Source: Bostrychus sinensis (lineage: Eukaryota; Chordata; Actinopteri; Gobiiformes; Eleotridae). Taken from it: a stretch of DNA of 64,000 bases. Shown in pieces: positions 54,774-64,000 of the stretch. The stretch lies in assembly GCA_020698575.1 (NCBI GenBank), contig CM036242.1, forward strand, positions 42,558,662-42,622,661, in the 5' to 3' direction. The translations under genes were made by a program, and so were the position numbers. The notes beneath the pieces are model-generated. The model did no database searches. It saw only the letters and a list, made by a program, of their open reading frames with translations, and was not told where the DNA came from. Each line of letters starts with the position of its first letter. Positions within the stretch are counted from its first letter, which is position 1.

Positions 54774-55709
54774 AGGAGAGAGGAGAGGAGGAGGGAGGAG
54801 AGAGGAGAGGAGAGGAGAGGAGGGAGGAGAGGACAGCAGGGAGGAGAGGGGAGAGGAAAAGAGAGAGGAGAGGAGGGAGGAGAGGAGGAGGGAGGAGAGA
54901 GAGGAGAGGAGGAGAGGAGGGAGGAGAGGAGGAGGGAGGGGAGAGGAGAGGAGAAGAGAGAGGAGAGGAGGGAGGAGAGGAGAAGGGAGGGGAGAGGAGA
55001 GGAGGGAGGAGAGGAGAAGGGAGAGGAGAGGAGGGAGGAGAGAGGAGAGGAGAAGAGAGAGGAGAGGAGGAGAGGAGGGAGGAGAGGACAGCAGGGAGGA
55101 GAGGGGAGAGGAGAAGAGAGAGGAGAGGAGGGAGGAGAGAGGAGAGGAGAAGAGAGAGGAGAGGAGGAGAGGAGGGAGGAGAGGAGGAGGGAGGGGAGAG
55201 GAGAGGAGAAGAGAGAGGAGAGGAGGAGGAGGGAGGGGAGAGGAGAGGAGAAGAGAGAGGAGAGGAGGGAGGAGAGGAGGAGAGGAGGAGGGAGGGGAGA
55301 GGAGAGGAGAAGAGAGAGGAGAGGAGGGAGGGAGGAGAGGAGGAGGGAGGGGAGAGGAGAAGAGAGAGGAGAGGAGAGGAGAAGAGAGAGGAGAGGAGGG
55401 AGGAGAGGAGGAGGGAGGGGAGAGGAGAAGAGAGAGGAGAGGAGAGGAGAAGAGAGAGGAGAGGAGGAGGGAGGAGAGAGGAGAGGAGGGAGGAGAGGAG
55501 GAGAGGAGGAGGGAGGGGAGAGGAGAGGAGAAGAGAGAGGAGAGGAGGGAGGGAGGAGAGGAGGAGGGAGGGGAGAGGAGAAGAGAGAGGAGAGGAGAGG
55601 AGAAGAGAGAGGAGAGGAGGGAGGAGAGGAGGAGGGAGAGGAGAGGAGAGAAGGAGGGAGGAGAGGAGGAGGGAGGAGAGAGGAGAGGAGGGAGGAGGGA
55701 GGAGAGAGT
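54774..55709 (+). repeat. Long purine tract of GAGGA/GGGAG modules
   Basis: About 935 bp of almost pure purine on the plus strand. Pyrimidines occur mainly in two 'ggacagcaggg' inserts (near 54831 and 55086). Blocks recur at larger scale: 54828-54880 is repeated near 55083-55135, and a gggaggggagaggaga/agagagaggagaggag pattern recurs throughout. The minus-strand Leu/Ser/Pro ORF of 353 aa is spurious. Confidence 0.95.
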
Positions 55710-56984
55710 AAGAGAAGATCTCAGAGCTGGTGGAGTTTTCTCTCTGCCATAAAAACACTGGCTGTGCTCTGAGCTTTTTCATGGGCGTCTTGTTTCTGGA
55801 AGCTTTGACTCCAGATGAAGCTCAGAGTTTCTGAGTCAGCATCGTGTTACTGCACACACGCGTTTGAGCTCGGCCTAACTCTTTATGGACATAAAGGCTT
55901 AAAGAGAGACGTTATGAACTTTTGTTGTTACATTTCTTATAACCAACAGTTTCTATATTTAGTAACAGTAGTGGTCCTGTCATCCGACCATTTAACAACA
56001 ACTAAAACATTCAGCGTCTGACACACGCGGTCCTTTTCACTGAAAACGGTGGATGACAAACAGAGAGCTGTAACATTTCTACATGACAGTAAATAAAACC
56101 AGTGACAATGAACTGAATTGTCACCAGGGCCTATTCCATACAATCACACATTTAACTCCTCTGTGAGAAAAACATGTATTCAACCAGAAACAAGTCATTT
56201 TGCGACATTTAACTCACGTCAAGTCTTTTTTGGATTTTAATCGAGTACATTCGACTCGAGTCCCTGACCTCTGAAGTGAGCTAACACAACAGCAGAGCGG
56301 TACTCTCCTGGTCTTTCGTGTCAGTGTTGATTGTGTTTCAGACCTGGATCAGTTCTGTCTCATGCGGTTCTGTGGCGACATCTAGTGGCAGCAGAGGGAA
56401 CTGAGCCTGTCCCAGTGGCTTTAGGCATGAATTTGTGATCGCAGGACAAATGATTAGAAGAAAGACAGACACTGACCATACATGTTTTAATCACGTTTTA
56501 CAGGTTTGAAAATAAACCTAACTATATATTTACATTAATACTCAAAACTACTCACTAAATCCTCCTGATGACAGAACCTACGCAGACAACTAAAGACTTT
56601 GGTGTAAATGTTTATGCTGTTTCGCGTTCAGTGTGGAGCAAAGGAAGAGTTTAAATGTGCAGAGAGACGCGTTTCCAGACAATAAACTCTGAATAAAAAG
56701 AGCACGGTAAAATGACTGTGGCGCCATCTGCTGTATGGTCGGGCTCATTACAAAAGAGAGAGGCAAAGGGCTTTGTATCCACTCTGCAGCACAGTAAAGC
56801 AGTGTTTGAGAGACACCTAACGCCTGCCTTTGTTACTTTCAGTATTTATCTTTTTTTTTTAAATCATCTTAAAAAAAAAAAAGTTAATGTTTCTTGTGAA
56901 ATAAAACACATTTTCTGCTTATCCATGAAATGGTTTGGTTATTAATTATATCTGCTGAATTTTGGGGGTCGTTCTAAATGTGCT
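55710..56984. other. Unassigned DNA
   Basis: No gene or repeat family recognised. A short run of T/A homopolymers lies near 56852-56882. Confidence 0.4.
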
Positions 56985-58412
56985 GTTACAGAGGAGGAAT
57001 AGTGGATATATGGGTACAGAAGAGGGACAGTGGATATATGAGTACAGAGGATGGACAGTGAATATATGGTACAGAGGAGGGACAGTGAATATATGGGTAC
57101 AGAGGAGGGACAGTGAATATATGGTACAGAGGAGGGACAGTGGATATATGGGTACAGAGCAGGGAAAGTGAATATATGGGTACAGAGGAGGAACATGAAT
57201 ATATGGGTACAGAAGAGAGACAGTGGATATATGGGTACAGAGGAGGGACAGTGCATATATGGTACAGAGGAGGGACAGTGAATATATGGGTACAGAGGAG
57301 GGACAGTGAATATATAGTACGGAAGAGGGACAGTAGGTATATGAGTACAGAGGAGGGATAGTGGATATATGGGTACAGAGGAGGGACAGTGGATATATGG
57401 GTACAGAGGAGGGACAGTGCATATATGGTACAGAGGAGGGACAATGGATATATGGGAACAGAGGAGGGACAGTGAATATGTAGTATGCAAGAGGGACAGT
57501 GGATATATGGGTACAGAGGAGAGACAGTGAATATATGGGTACAGAGGAGGGACAGTGGATATATGGGTACAGAGGAGGGACAGTGGATATATGGGTACAG
57601 AAGAAGGACAGTGGATATATGGGTACAGAGGAGGGATAGTGGATATATGTGTACAAAAGAGGGACAGTGGATATATGTGTACAAAAGAGGGACAGTGGAT
57701 ATATGGGTACAGAGGAGGAACATGAATATATGGTACAGAGGAGGGACAGTGGATATATGGGTACAGAGGAGGGACAGTGGATATATGAGTACAAAAGAGG
57801 GACAGTGGATATATGGGTACAGAGGAGGGACAGTGGATATATGGGTACAAAAGAGGGACAGTGGATATATGAGTACAAAAGAGGGACAGTGGATATATGG
57901 GTACAGAGGAGGGACAGTGGATATATGGGTACAGAGGAGGAACATGAATATATGGTACAGAGGAGGGACAGTGGATATATGGGTACAGAGGAGGGACAGT
58001 GCATATATGGTACAGAGGAGGGACAATGGATATATGGGAACAGAGGAGGGATAGTGGATATATGGGTACAGAGGAGGGACAGTGAATATGTAGTATGCAA
58101 GAGGGACAGTGGATATATGGGTACAGAGGAGAGACAGTGAATATATGGGTACAGAGGAGGGACAGTGGATATATGGGTACAGAGGAGGGACAGTGGATAT
58201 ATGGGTACAGAGGAGGAACATGAATATATGGTACAGAGGAGGGACAGTGATTATATGGGTACAGAGCAGGGACAGAGAATATATGGTACAGAGGAGGGAC
58301 AGTGGATATATGGATACAGAAGAGGGACAGTGGATATATGGGTACAGAGGAGGGACAGTGGATATATGGGTACAGAAGAGGGACAGTGGATATATGGGTA
58401 CAAAGGAGGGAC
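56985..58412 (+). repeat. 28-bp minisatellite, left part
   Basis: About 50 units of 28 bp (gagggacagtggatatatgg plus gtacagag), with 27-bp (one G fewer) and shorter gaggaacatgaatatatggt variants. The array is continuous with 59954-63890 on the far side of a Rex3 insertion. One marked variant (tgaatatgtagtatgcaaga) recurs at 57473 and 58083 here and seven more times in the right part, marking higher-order units. Translated on plus it reads VDIWVQRRDSGYMGTEEGQW and so on with a 28-residue period. Confidence 0.95.
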
Positions 58413-59922
58413 CCAAGCTGAAGTCACCGAGGTGGTTAAAAAGCTCCTCGGTGGCAAGGCACCGGGGGTGGATGAGATCCGCCCTGAGTACCTTAAGTCT
58501 CTGGATGTTGTGGGGCTGTCGTGGCTGACACGTCTTTGCAGCATCGCGTGGCGGTCGGGGACAGTGCCTCTGGACTGGCAGACCGGGGTGGTGGTTCCTC
58601 TTTTTAAGAAGGGGGACCGGAGGGTGTGTTCCAACTATAGGGGGATCACACTTCTCAGCCTCCCCGGGAAAGTCTATTCCAGGGTACTGGAGAGGAGAAT
58701 TCGGCCGATAGTCGAACCTCGGATTCAGGAGGAACAATGCGGTTTTCGCCCCGGTCGTGGAACAGTGGACCAACTCTATACCCTCCATAGGGTGCTTGAG
58801 GGTTCGTGGGAGTTCGCCCAACCTGTCCACATGTGTTTTGTGGATTTGGAGAAGGCATTCGACCGTGTCCCTCGTGGTATCCTGTGGGGGGTGCTCTGGG
58901 AGTATGGGGTCCGAGGCCCTCTGCTAAGGGCTGTCCGGTCCCTGTACGAACAGAGCAGGAGTTTGGTTCGCATTGCCGGTTGTAAGTCAGACCTGTTCCC
59001 AGTGCATGTTGGACTCCGGCAGGGCTGCCCTTTGTCACCGGTTCTGTTCATAACTTTTATGGACAGAATTTCTAGGCGCAGCCAGGGGCCGGAGGGAGTC
59101 TGGTTTGGGAACCACAGGATTTCATCTCTGCTTTTTGCGGATGATGTTGTCCTGTTGGCTTCATCAAGCCAGGACCTTCAGCATGTGCTGGGGCGGTTTG
59201 CAGCCGAGTGTGAAGCGGCTGGGATGAGAATCAGCACCTCCAAGTCCGAGGCCATGGTTCTCGACCGGAAAAGGGTGGTTTGCCCTCTCCAGGTTGGGGG
59301 GGAGCTCCTGCCTCAAGTGGAGGAGTTCAAGTATCTTGGGGTCTTGTTCACGAGTGAGGGAAGGATGGAGCGTGAGATCGACAGGCGGATCGGTGCAGCG
59401 TCTGCAGTAATGCGGTCGTTGTATCGGTCTGTTGTGGTGAAGAAGGAGCTGAGCCGAAAGGCGAAGCTCTCGATTTACCGGTCGATCTACGTTCCTACTC
59501 TCACCTATGGTCATGAGCTTTGGGTCATGACCGAAAGGACAAGATCCCGGATACAAGCGGCCGAAATGAGTTTCCTCCGCAGGGTGGCTGGGCGCTCCCT
59601 TAGAGATAAGGTGAGGAGCTCGGTCACACGGGAGGAGCTCGGAGTAGAGCCGCTGCTCCTCCACATCGAGAGGAGTCAGCTGAGGTGGCTCGGGCATCTG
59701 TTTCGGATGCCTCCTGGACGTCTCCCTGGGGAGGTGTTCCGGGCATGTCCCACTGGGAGGAGGCCCCGGGGAAGACCTAGGACACGCTGGAGGGACTACG
59801 TCTCTCGGCTGGCTTGGGAACGCCTTGGGGTGCCCCCGGTAGAGCTGGAGGAAGTGTCTGTGGAAAGGGAAGTCTGGGCATCTCTGCTTAGACTGCTGCC
59901 TCCGCGACCCGGCCCCGGATAA
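58165..59922 (+). CDS. Rex3 reverse transcriptase ORF (5'-truncated), fused in frame to minisatellite codons
   Basis: One open frame of 585 codons. Residues 1-82 are translated 28-bp minisatellite; Rex3 proper starts at about residue 83 (TQAEVTEVVKKLLGGKAPG). All RT landmarks follow without a break: NYRGITLLSLPGKVYSRVLE, EEQCGFRPGRGTVDQLYTLH, motif A VDLEKAFDR (Asp about residue 227), motif B GLRQGCPLSPVLF (about 283-295), motif C LLFADDVVLL (Asp 326 and 327), SKSEAMVL and EFKYLGVLFTS. The C-terminal region then reads YVPTLTYGHELWVMTERTRS, LRWLGHLFRMPPGRLPGEVF and RRPRGRPRTRWRDYVSRL. The stop is at 59920-59922. The endonuclease domain is missing, so the product could not mobilise itself. The upstream Met in the satellite is almost certainly not a real start. 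Confidence 0.8.
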   Translation: MDIWVQRRDSGYMGTEEEHEYMVQRRDSDYMGTEQGQRIYGTEEGQWIYGYRRGTVDIWVQRRDSGYMGTEEGQWIYGYKGGTQAEVTEVVKKLLGGKAPGVDEIRPEYLKSLDVVGLSWLTRLCSIAWRSGTVPLDWQTGVVVPLFKKGDRRVCSNYRGITLLSLPGKVYSRVLERRIRPIVEPRIQEEQCGFRPGRGTVDQLYTLHRVLEGSWEFAQPVHMCFVDLEKAFDRVPRGILWGVLWEYGVRGPLLRAVRSLYEQSRSLVRIAGCKSDLFPVHVGLRQGCPLSPVLFITFMDRISRRSQGPEGVWFGNHRISSLLFADDVVLLASSSQDLQHVLGRFAAECEAAGMRISTSKSEAMVLDRKRVVCPLQVGGELLPQVEEFKYLGVLFTSEGRMEREIDRRIGAASAVMRSLYRSVVVKKELSRKAKLSIYRSIYVPTLTYGHELWVMTERTRSRIQAAEMSFLRRVAGRSLRDKVRSSVTREELGVEPLLLHIERSQLRWLGHLFRMPPGRLPGEVFRACPTGRRPRGRPRTRWRDYVSRLAWERLGVPPVELEEVSVEREVWASLLRLLPPRPGPG

Positions 59923-59953
59923 AGCGGAAGAAGATGGATGGATGGATGGATGG
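58413..59953 (+). mobile_element. Rex3 LINE, 5'-truncated, with GATG tail and 10-bp TSD
   Basis: Begins abruptly at ccaagctgaagtcaccgagg inside the RT-proximal region and ends 11 bp after the stop codon in about five GATG repeats (59933-59953), the very short 3' UTR and tetranucleotide tail known for Rex3/RTE elements. Both stretches recognised by the common Rex3 PCR primers are present (58576-58595 and 59020-59040). A 10-bp direct repeat aaggagggac flanks it (58403-58412 and 59954-59963). The satellite itself could supply part of this match, so the TSD is probable, not proven. The uninterrupted frame indicates a recent insertion. Confidence 0.9.
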
Positions 59954-62900
59954 AAGGAGGGACAGTGGATATATGGGTACAGAAGAGGAACATGAATATA
60001 TGGTACAGAGGAGGGACAGTGATTATATGGGTACAGAGCAGGGACAGAGAATATATGGTACAGAGGAGGGACAGTGGATATATGGGTACAGAGGAGGGAC
60101 AGTGGATATATGGGTACAGAAGAGGGACAGTGGATATATGGGTACAGAAGAGGGACAGTGGATATATGGGTACAGAGGAGGGACAGTGGATATATGGGAA
60201 CAGAGGAGGGATAGTGGATATATGGGTACAGAGGAGGGACAGTGAATATGTAGTATGCAAGAGGGACAGTGGATATATGGGTACAGAGGAGAGACAGTGA
60301 ATATATGGGTACAGAGGAGGGACAGTGCATATATGGTACAGAGGAGGGACAGTGGATATATGGGAACAGAGGAGGGATAGTGGATATATGGGTACAGAGG
60401 AGGGACAGTGAATATGTAGTATGCAAGAGGGACAGTGGATATATGGGTACAGAGGAGAGACAGTGAATATATGGGTACAGAGGAGGGACAGTGCATATAT
60501 GGTACAGAGGAGGGACAGTGGATATATGGGAACAGAGGAGGGACAGTGAATATATGGGTACAGAGGAGGGACAGTGGATATATGGGTACAGAGGAGGGAC
60601 AGTGGATATATGGGTACAGAGGAGGAACATGAATATATGGTACAGAGGAGGGACAGTGATTATATGGGTACAGAGCAGGGACAGAGAATATATGGTACAG
60701 AGGAGGGACAGTGGATATATGGGTACAGAAGAGGGACAGTGGATATATGGGTACAGAGGAGGGACAGTGGATATATGGGTACAGAGGAGGGACAGTGGAT
60801 ATATGGGTACAGAGGAGGAACATGAATATATGGTACAGAGGAGGGACAGTGGATATATGGGTACAGAGGAGGGACAGTGGATATATGAGTACAAAAGAGG
60901 GACAGTGGATATATGGGTACAAAAGAGGGACAGTGGATATATGAGTACAAAAGAGGGACAGTGGATATATGGGTACAGAGGAGGGACAGTGGATATATGG
61001 GTACAGAGGAGGAACATGAATATATGGTACAGAGGAGGGACAGTGGATATATGGGTACAGATGAGGGACAGTGCATATATGGTACAGAGGAGGGATAGTG
61101 GATATATGGGTACAGAGGAGGGACAGTGAATATGTAGTATGCAAGAGGGACAGTGGATATATGGGTACAGAGGAGAGACAGTGAATATATGGGTACAGAG
61201 GAGGGACAGTGGATATATGGGTACAGAGGAGAGACAGTGGATATATGGGTACAGAGGAGGGACAGTGAATAATATATGGGTACAGAGGAGGGATAGTGGA
61301 TATATGTGTACAGAGGATGGACAGTGAATATATGGGTACAGAGGAGGGACAGTGGATATATGGGTACAGAGCAGGGACAGAAAATATATGGTACAGAGGA
61401 GGGACAGTGGATATATGGGTACAGAGGAGGGACAGTGTGACAGTGGATATATGGGTACAGAGGAGGGACAGTGAATATATGGTACGGAAGAGGGACAGTA
61501 GGTATATGAGTACAGAGGAGGGACAGTGGATATATGGGTACAGAGGAGGGACAGTGGATATATGGGTACAAAAGATGGACAGTGGATATATGGGTACAGA
61601 GGAGGGACAGTGGATATATGGGTACAGAGGAGGAACATGAATATATGGGTACAGAGGAGAGACAGTGGATATATGGGTACAGAGGAGGGACAGTGCATAT
61701 ATGGCACAGAGGAGGGACAGTGGATATATGGGTACAGAAGAGGGACAGTGGATATATGGGTACAGAGGAGGGACAGTGCATATATGGTACAGAGGAGGGA
61801 CAGTGGATATATGGGAACAGAGGAGGGATAGTGGATATATGGGTACAGAGGAGGGACAGTGAATATGTGGTATGCAAGAGGGACAGTGGATATATATCGG
61901 TACAGAGGAGGGACAGTGAATAATATATGGGTACAGAGGAGGGACAGTGGATATATGAGTACAGAGGAGAGACAGTGTGACAGTGGATATATGGGTACAG
62001 AGGAGGGACAGTGAATATATGGGTACAGAGGAGGGACAGTGAATAATATATGGGTACAGAGGAGGGATAGTGGATATATGTGTACAGAGGATGGACAGTG
62101 AATATATGGGTACAGAGGAGGGACAGTGGATATATGGGTACAGAGCAGGGACAGAAAATATATGGTACAGAGGAGGGACAGTGGATATATGGGTACAGAG
62201 GAGGGACAGTGAATATGTGGTATGCAAGAGGGACAGTGGATATATGGGTACAGAGGAGGGACAGTGAATAATATATGGGTACAGAGGAGGGATAGTGGAT
62301 ATATGTGTACAGAGGATGGACAGTGAATATATGGGTACAGAGGAGGGACAGTAGATATATGAGTACAGAGGAGAGACAGTGTGACAGTGGATATATGGGT
62401 ACAGAGGAGGGACAGTGAATATATGGGTACAGAGGAGGGACAGTGAATATGTAGTATGCAAGAGGGACAGTGGATATATGGGTACAGAGGAGAGACAGTG
62501 AATATATGGGTACAGAGGAGGGACAGTGCATATATGGTACAGAGGAGGGACAGTGGATATATGGGAACAGAGGAGGGATAGTGGATATATGGGTACAGAG
62601 GAGGGACAGTGAATATGTGGTATGCAAGAGGGACAGTGGATATATGGGTACAGAGGAGAGACAGTGGATATATGGGTACAGAGGAGAGACAGTGTGACAG
62701 TGGATATATGGGTACAGAGGAGGGACAGTGAATATATGGGTACATAGGAGGGGCAGTGGATATATGGGTACAGAGGAGGGACAGTGAATAATATATGGGT
62801 ACAGAGGAGGGATAGTGGATATATGTGTACAGAGGATGGACAGTGAATATATGGGTACAGAGGAGGGACAGTGGATATATGGGTACAGAGCAGGGACAGA

Positions 62901-63890
62901 GAATATATGGTACAGAGGAAGGACAGTGGATATATGGGTACAGAAGAGGGACAGTTGATATATGGGTACAGAGCAGGGACAGAGAATATATGGTACAGAG
63001 GAAGGACAGTGAATATATGGGTACAGAGGAGGGACAGTACATATATGGTACAGAGGAGGGACAGTGGATATATGGGAACAGAGGAGGGATAGTGGATATA
63101 TGGGTACAGAGGAGGGACAGTGAATAATATATGGTACAGAGGAGGGACAGTGGATATATGAGTACAGAGGAGAGACAGTGTGACAGTGGATATATGGGTA
63201 CAGAGGAGGGACAGTGAATATATGGGTACATAGGAGGGGCAGTGGATATATGGGTACAGAGGAGGGACAGTGAATATAATGGGTACAGAGGAGGGATAGT
63301 GGATATATGTGTACAGAGGATGGACAGTGAATATATGGGTACAGAGGAGGGACAGTGGATATATGGGTACAGAGCAGGGACAGAAAATTTATGGTACAGA
63401 GGAGGGACAGTGGATATATGGGTACAGAGGAGGGACAGTGAATATATGGGTACAGAGGACGGACAGTGGATATATGGGTACAGAGGAGGACAGTGAATAT
63501 ATGGGTACAGAGGAGGGACAGTGTATATATGGGTACAGAGGAGGGACAGTGAGTATATGGGTATAGAGGAGGGACAGTGAATATATGAGTACAGAGGAGG
63601 GACAGTGGATATATGGGTACAGAGGAGGGACAATGTATATATGGGTACAGAGGAGGGAAAGTGAATATATGGGTACAGAGGAGGGACAGTGGATATATGA
63701 GTACAGAGGAGGGACAGTGGATATATGAGTACAGAGGAGGGACAGTGGGTATATGGTACGGAAGAGGGACAGTGGATATATGGGTACAGAGGAGGGATAG
63801 TGGATATATGGGTACAGAGGAGGGACAGTGTATATATGGGTACAGAGGAGGGACAGTGAATATATGGGTACAGAGGGAGGAGGGACAGTC
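59954..63890 (+). repeat. 28-bp minisatellite, right part
   Basis: About 140 further units of 28 bp with 27-, 29- and 30-bp length variants (e.g. gtgaataatatatgggtaca, gtgtgacagtggatatatgg). The tatgcaagag variant occurs near 60255, 60422, 61138, 61871, 62221, 62457 and 62620. Block order around it is partly conserved, which shows amplification in multi-unit steps. The unit lacks stop codons in most frames on both strands, so very long spurious ORFs occur (up to 1,489 aa on minus). At 63870-63895 the array passes into LINE-like sequence. Confidence 0.95.
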
Positions 63891-64000
63891 AGGAGTAGAA
63901 GGATGAGGCTGAGTTCGAGCTGGAGGCCTAGAGGAACACCAGAGAGGAGGTTTATGGACATAGTGAAAGAGGAGATGACGAGGACGCAGAAGAGAGGGGC
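63880..64000 (+). pseudogene. LINE ORF2 C-terminal remnant at the window edge, parent of the 28-bp array
   Basis: From about 63899 the frame reads RRMRLSSSWRPRGTPERRFM continuing DIVKEEMTRTQKRG. In fish LINEs of the RTE/CFDP2-like type I recall a C-terminus of the form VQRRDSGYIGRRML...RGRPKRRFMDVVKEDM. The last minisatellite units encode VQRRDSGYMG, and a 1- or 2-bp shift joins them to RRM here. The remnant thus appears to be the downstream continuation of the same ORF from which the minisatellite unit was copied. It runs off the window. Confidence 0.5.

Noticed and set aside
54721..55782. 353-codon Leu/Ser/Pro frame
   Set aside because: Translation of the pyrimidine strand of a purine tract.
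59164..63633. 1,489-codon minus-strand open frame
   Set aside because: It is the stop-free 28-bp minisatellite (and antisense Rex3) read with a 28-residue period; no start context, no domains.

Overview
The window looks like genomic DNA of a ray-finned (teleost, probably percomorph) fish. The evidence is the repeat content: two Rex3 LINE copies (one carries both stretches matching the widely used Rex3 PCR primers, as I remember them), Tc1-like transposons of fish type, a 5S-rRNA-derived SINE with an L2-like tail, several hAT-type elements with 8-bp target duplications, and dense micro- and minisatellites. I see no complete host protein-coding gene. The only host-gene signal is a CpG-rich block at about 4.28-5.53 kb that could be a promoter with a first exon. 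The rest reads as intronic or intergenic DNA with a few CpG-bearing unique stretches that could be regulatory.

Layout. 0-4.3 kb: AT-rich DNA with a LINE 3' end and two nested hAT-like MITEs. 4.3-5.5 kb: CpG island. 5.5-10.4 kb: SINE pieces, an 8-bp-TSD hAT element and a LINE remnant split by an insertion. 10.4-13.6 kb: an 11-bp minisatellite, a minisatellite grown from a SINE, and an inverted, decayed Rex3. 16.3-21.1 kb: a transposon nest in which two hAT-like copies form inverted arms around a broken Tc1-like element and a broken LINE, separated by (AT)n tracts. 21-30 kb: mostly unassigned, with two perfect hairpins and a 5S-derived SINE. 30.1-34.3 kb: a Tc1-like element carrying a 34-bp minisatellite, a long 11-bp array and a LINE remnant. 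34.8-41 kb: copies of three dispersed repeat families and a 25-bp minisatellite. 41.5-43.1 kb: a 37-bp purine minisatellite. 44-51 kb: more 11-bp motif DNA, a three-level hAT nest, an L2/CR1-type RT fragment and a second copy of the 30-kb Tc1 family. 54.8-55.7 kb: a purine tract. 57.0-63.9 kb: a very large 28-bp minisatellite, interrupted by a young 5'-truncated Rex3 with an open reverse-transcriptase frame.

The strongest theme is that minisatellites here appear to be born inside transposable elements. The 34-bp array starts at the stop codon of a Tc1 transposase and ends in that transposon's own 3' sequence. The 28-bp array translates as VQRRDSGYMG, like a LINE ORF2 C-terminus, and runs out into the next part of such an ORF at 63.89 kb. 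The CACATTCACACAAT array continues out of a SINE body. A separate 11-bp motif (GGACTAAACCA and variants) recurs at about ten loci on both strands. The very long ORFs in the arrays are by-products of units without stop codons, not genes.
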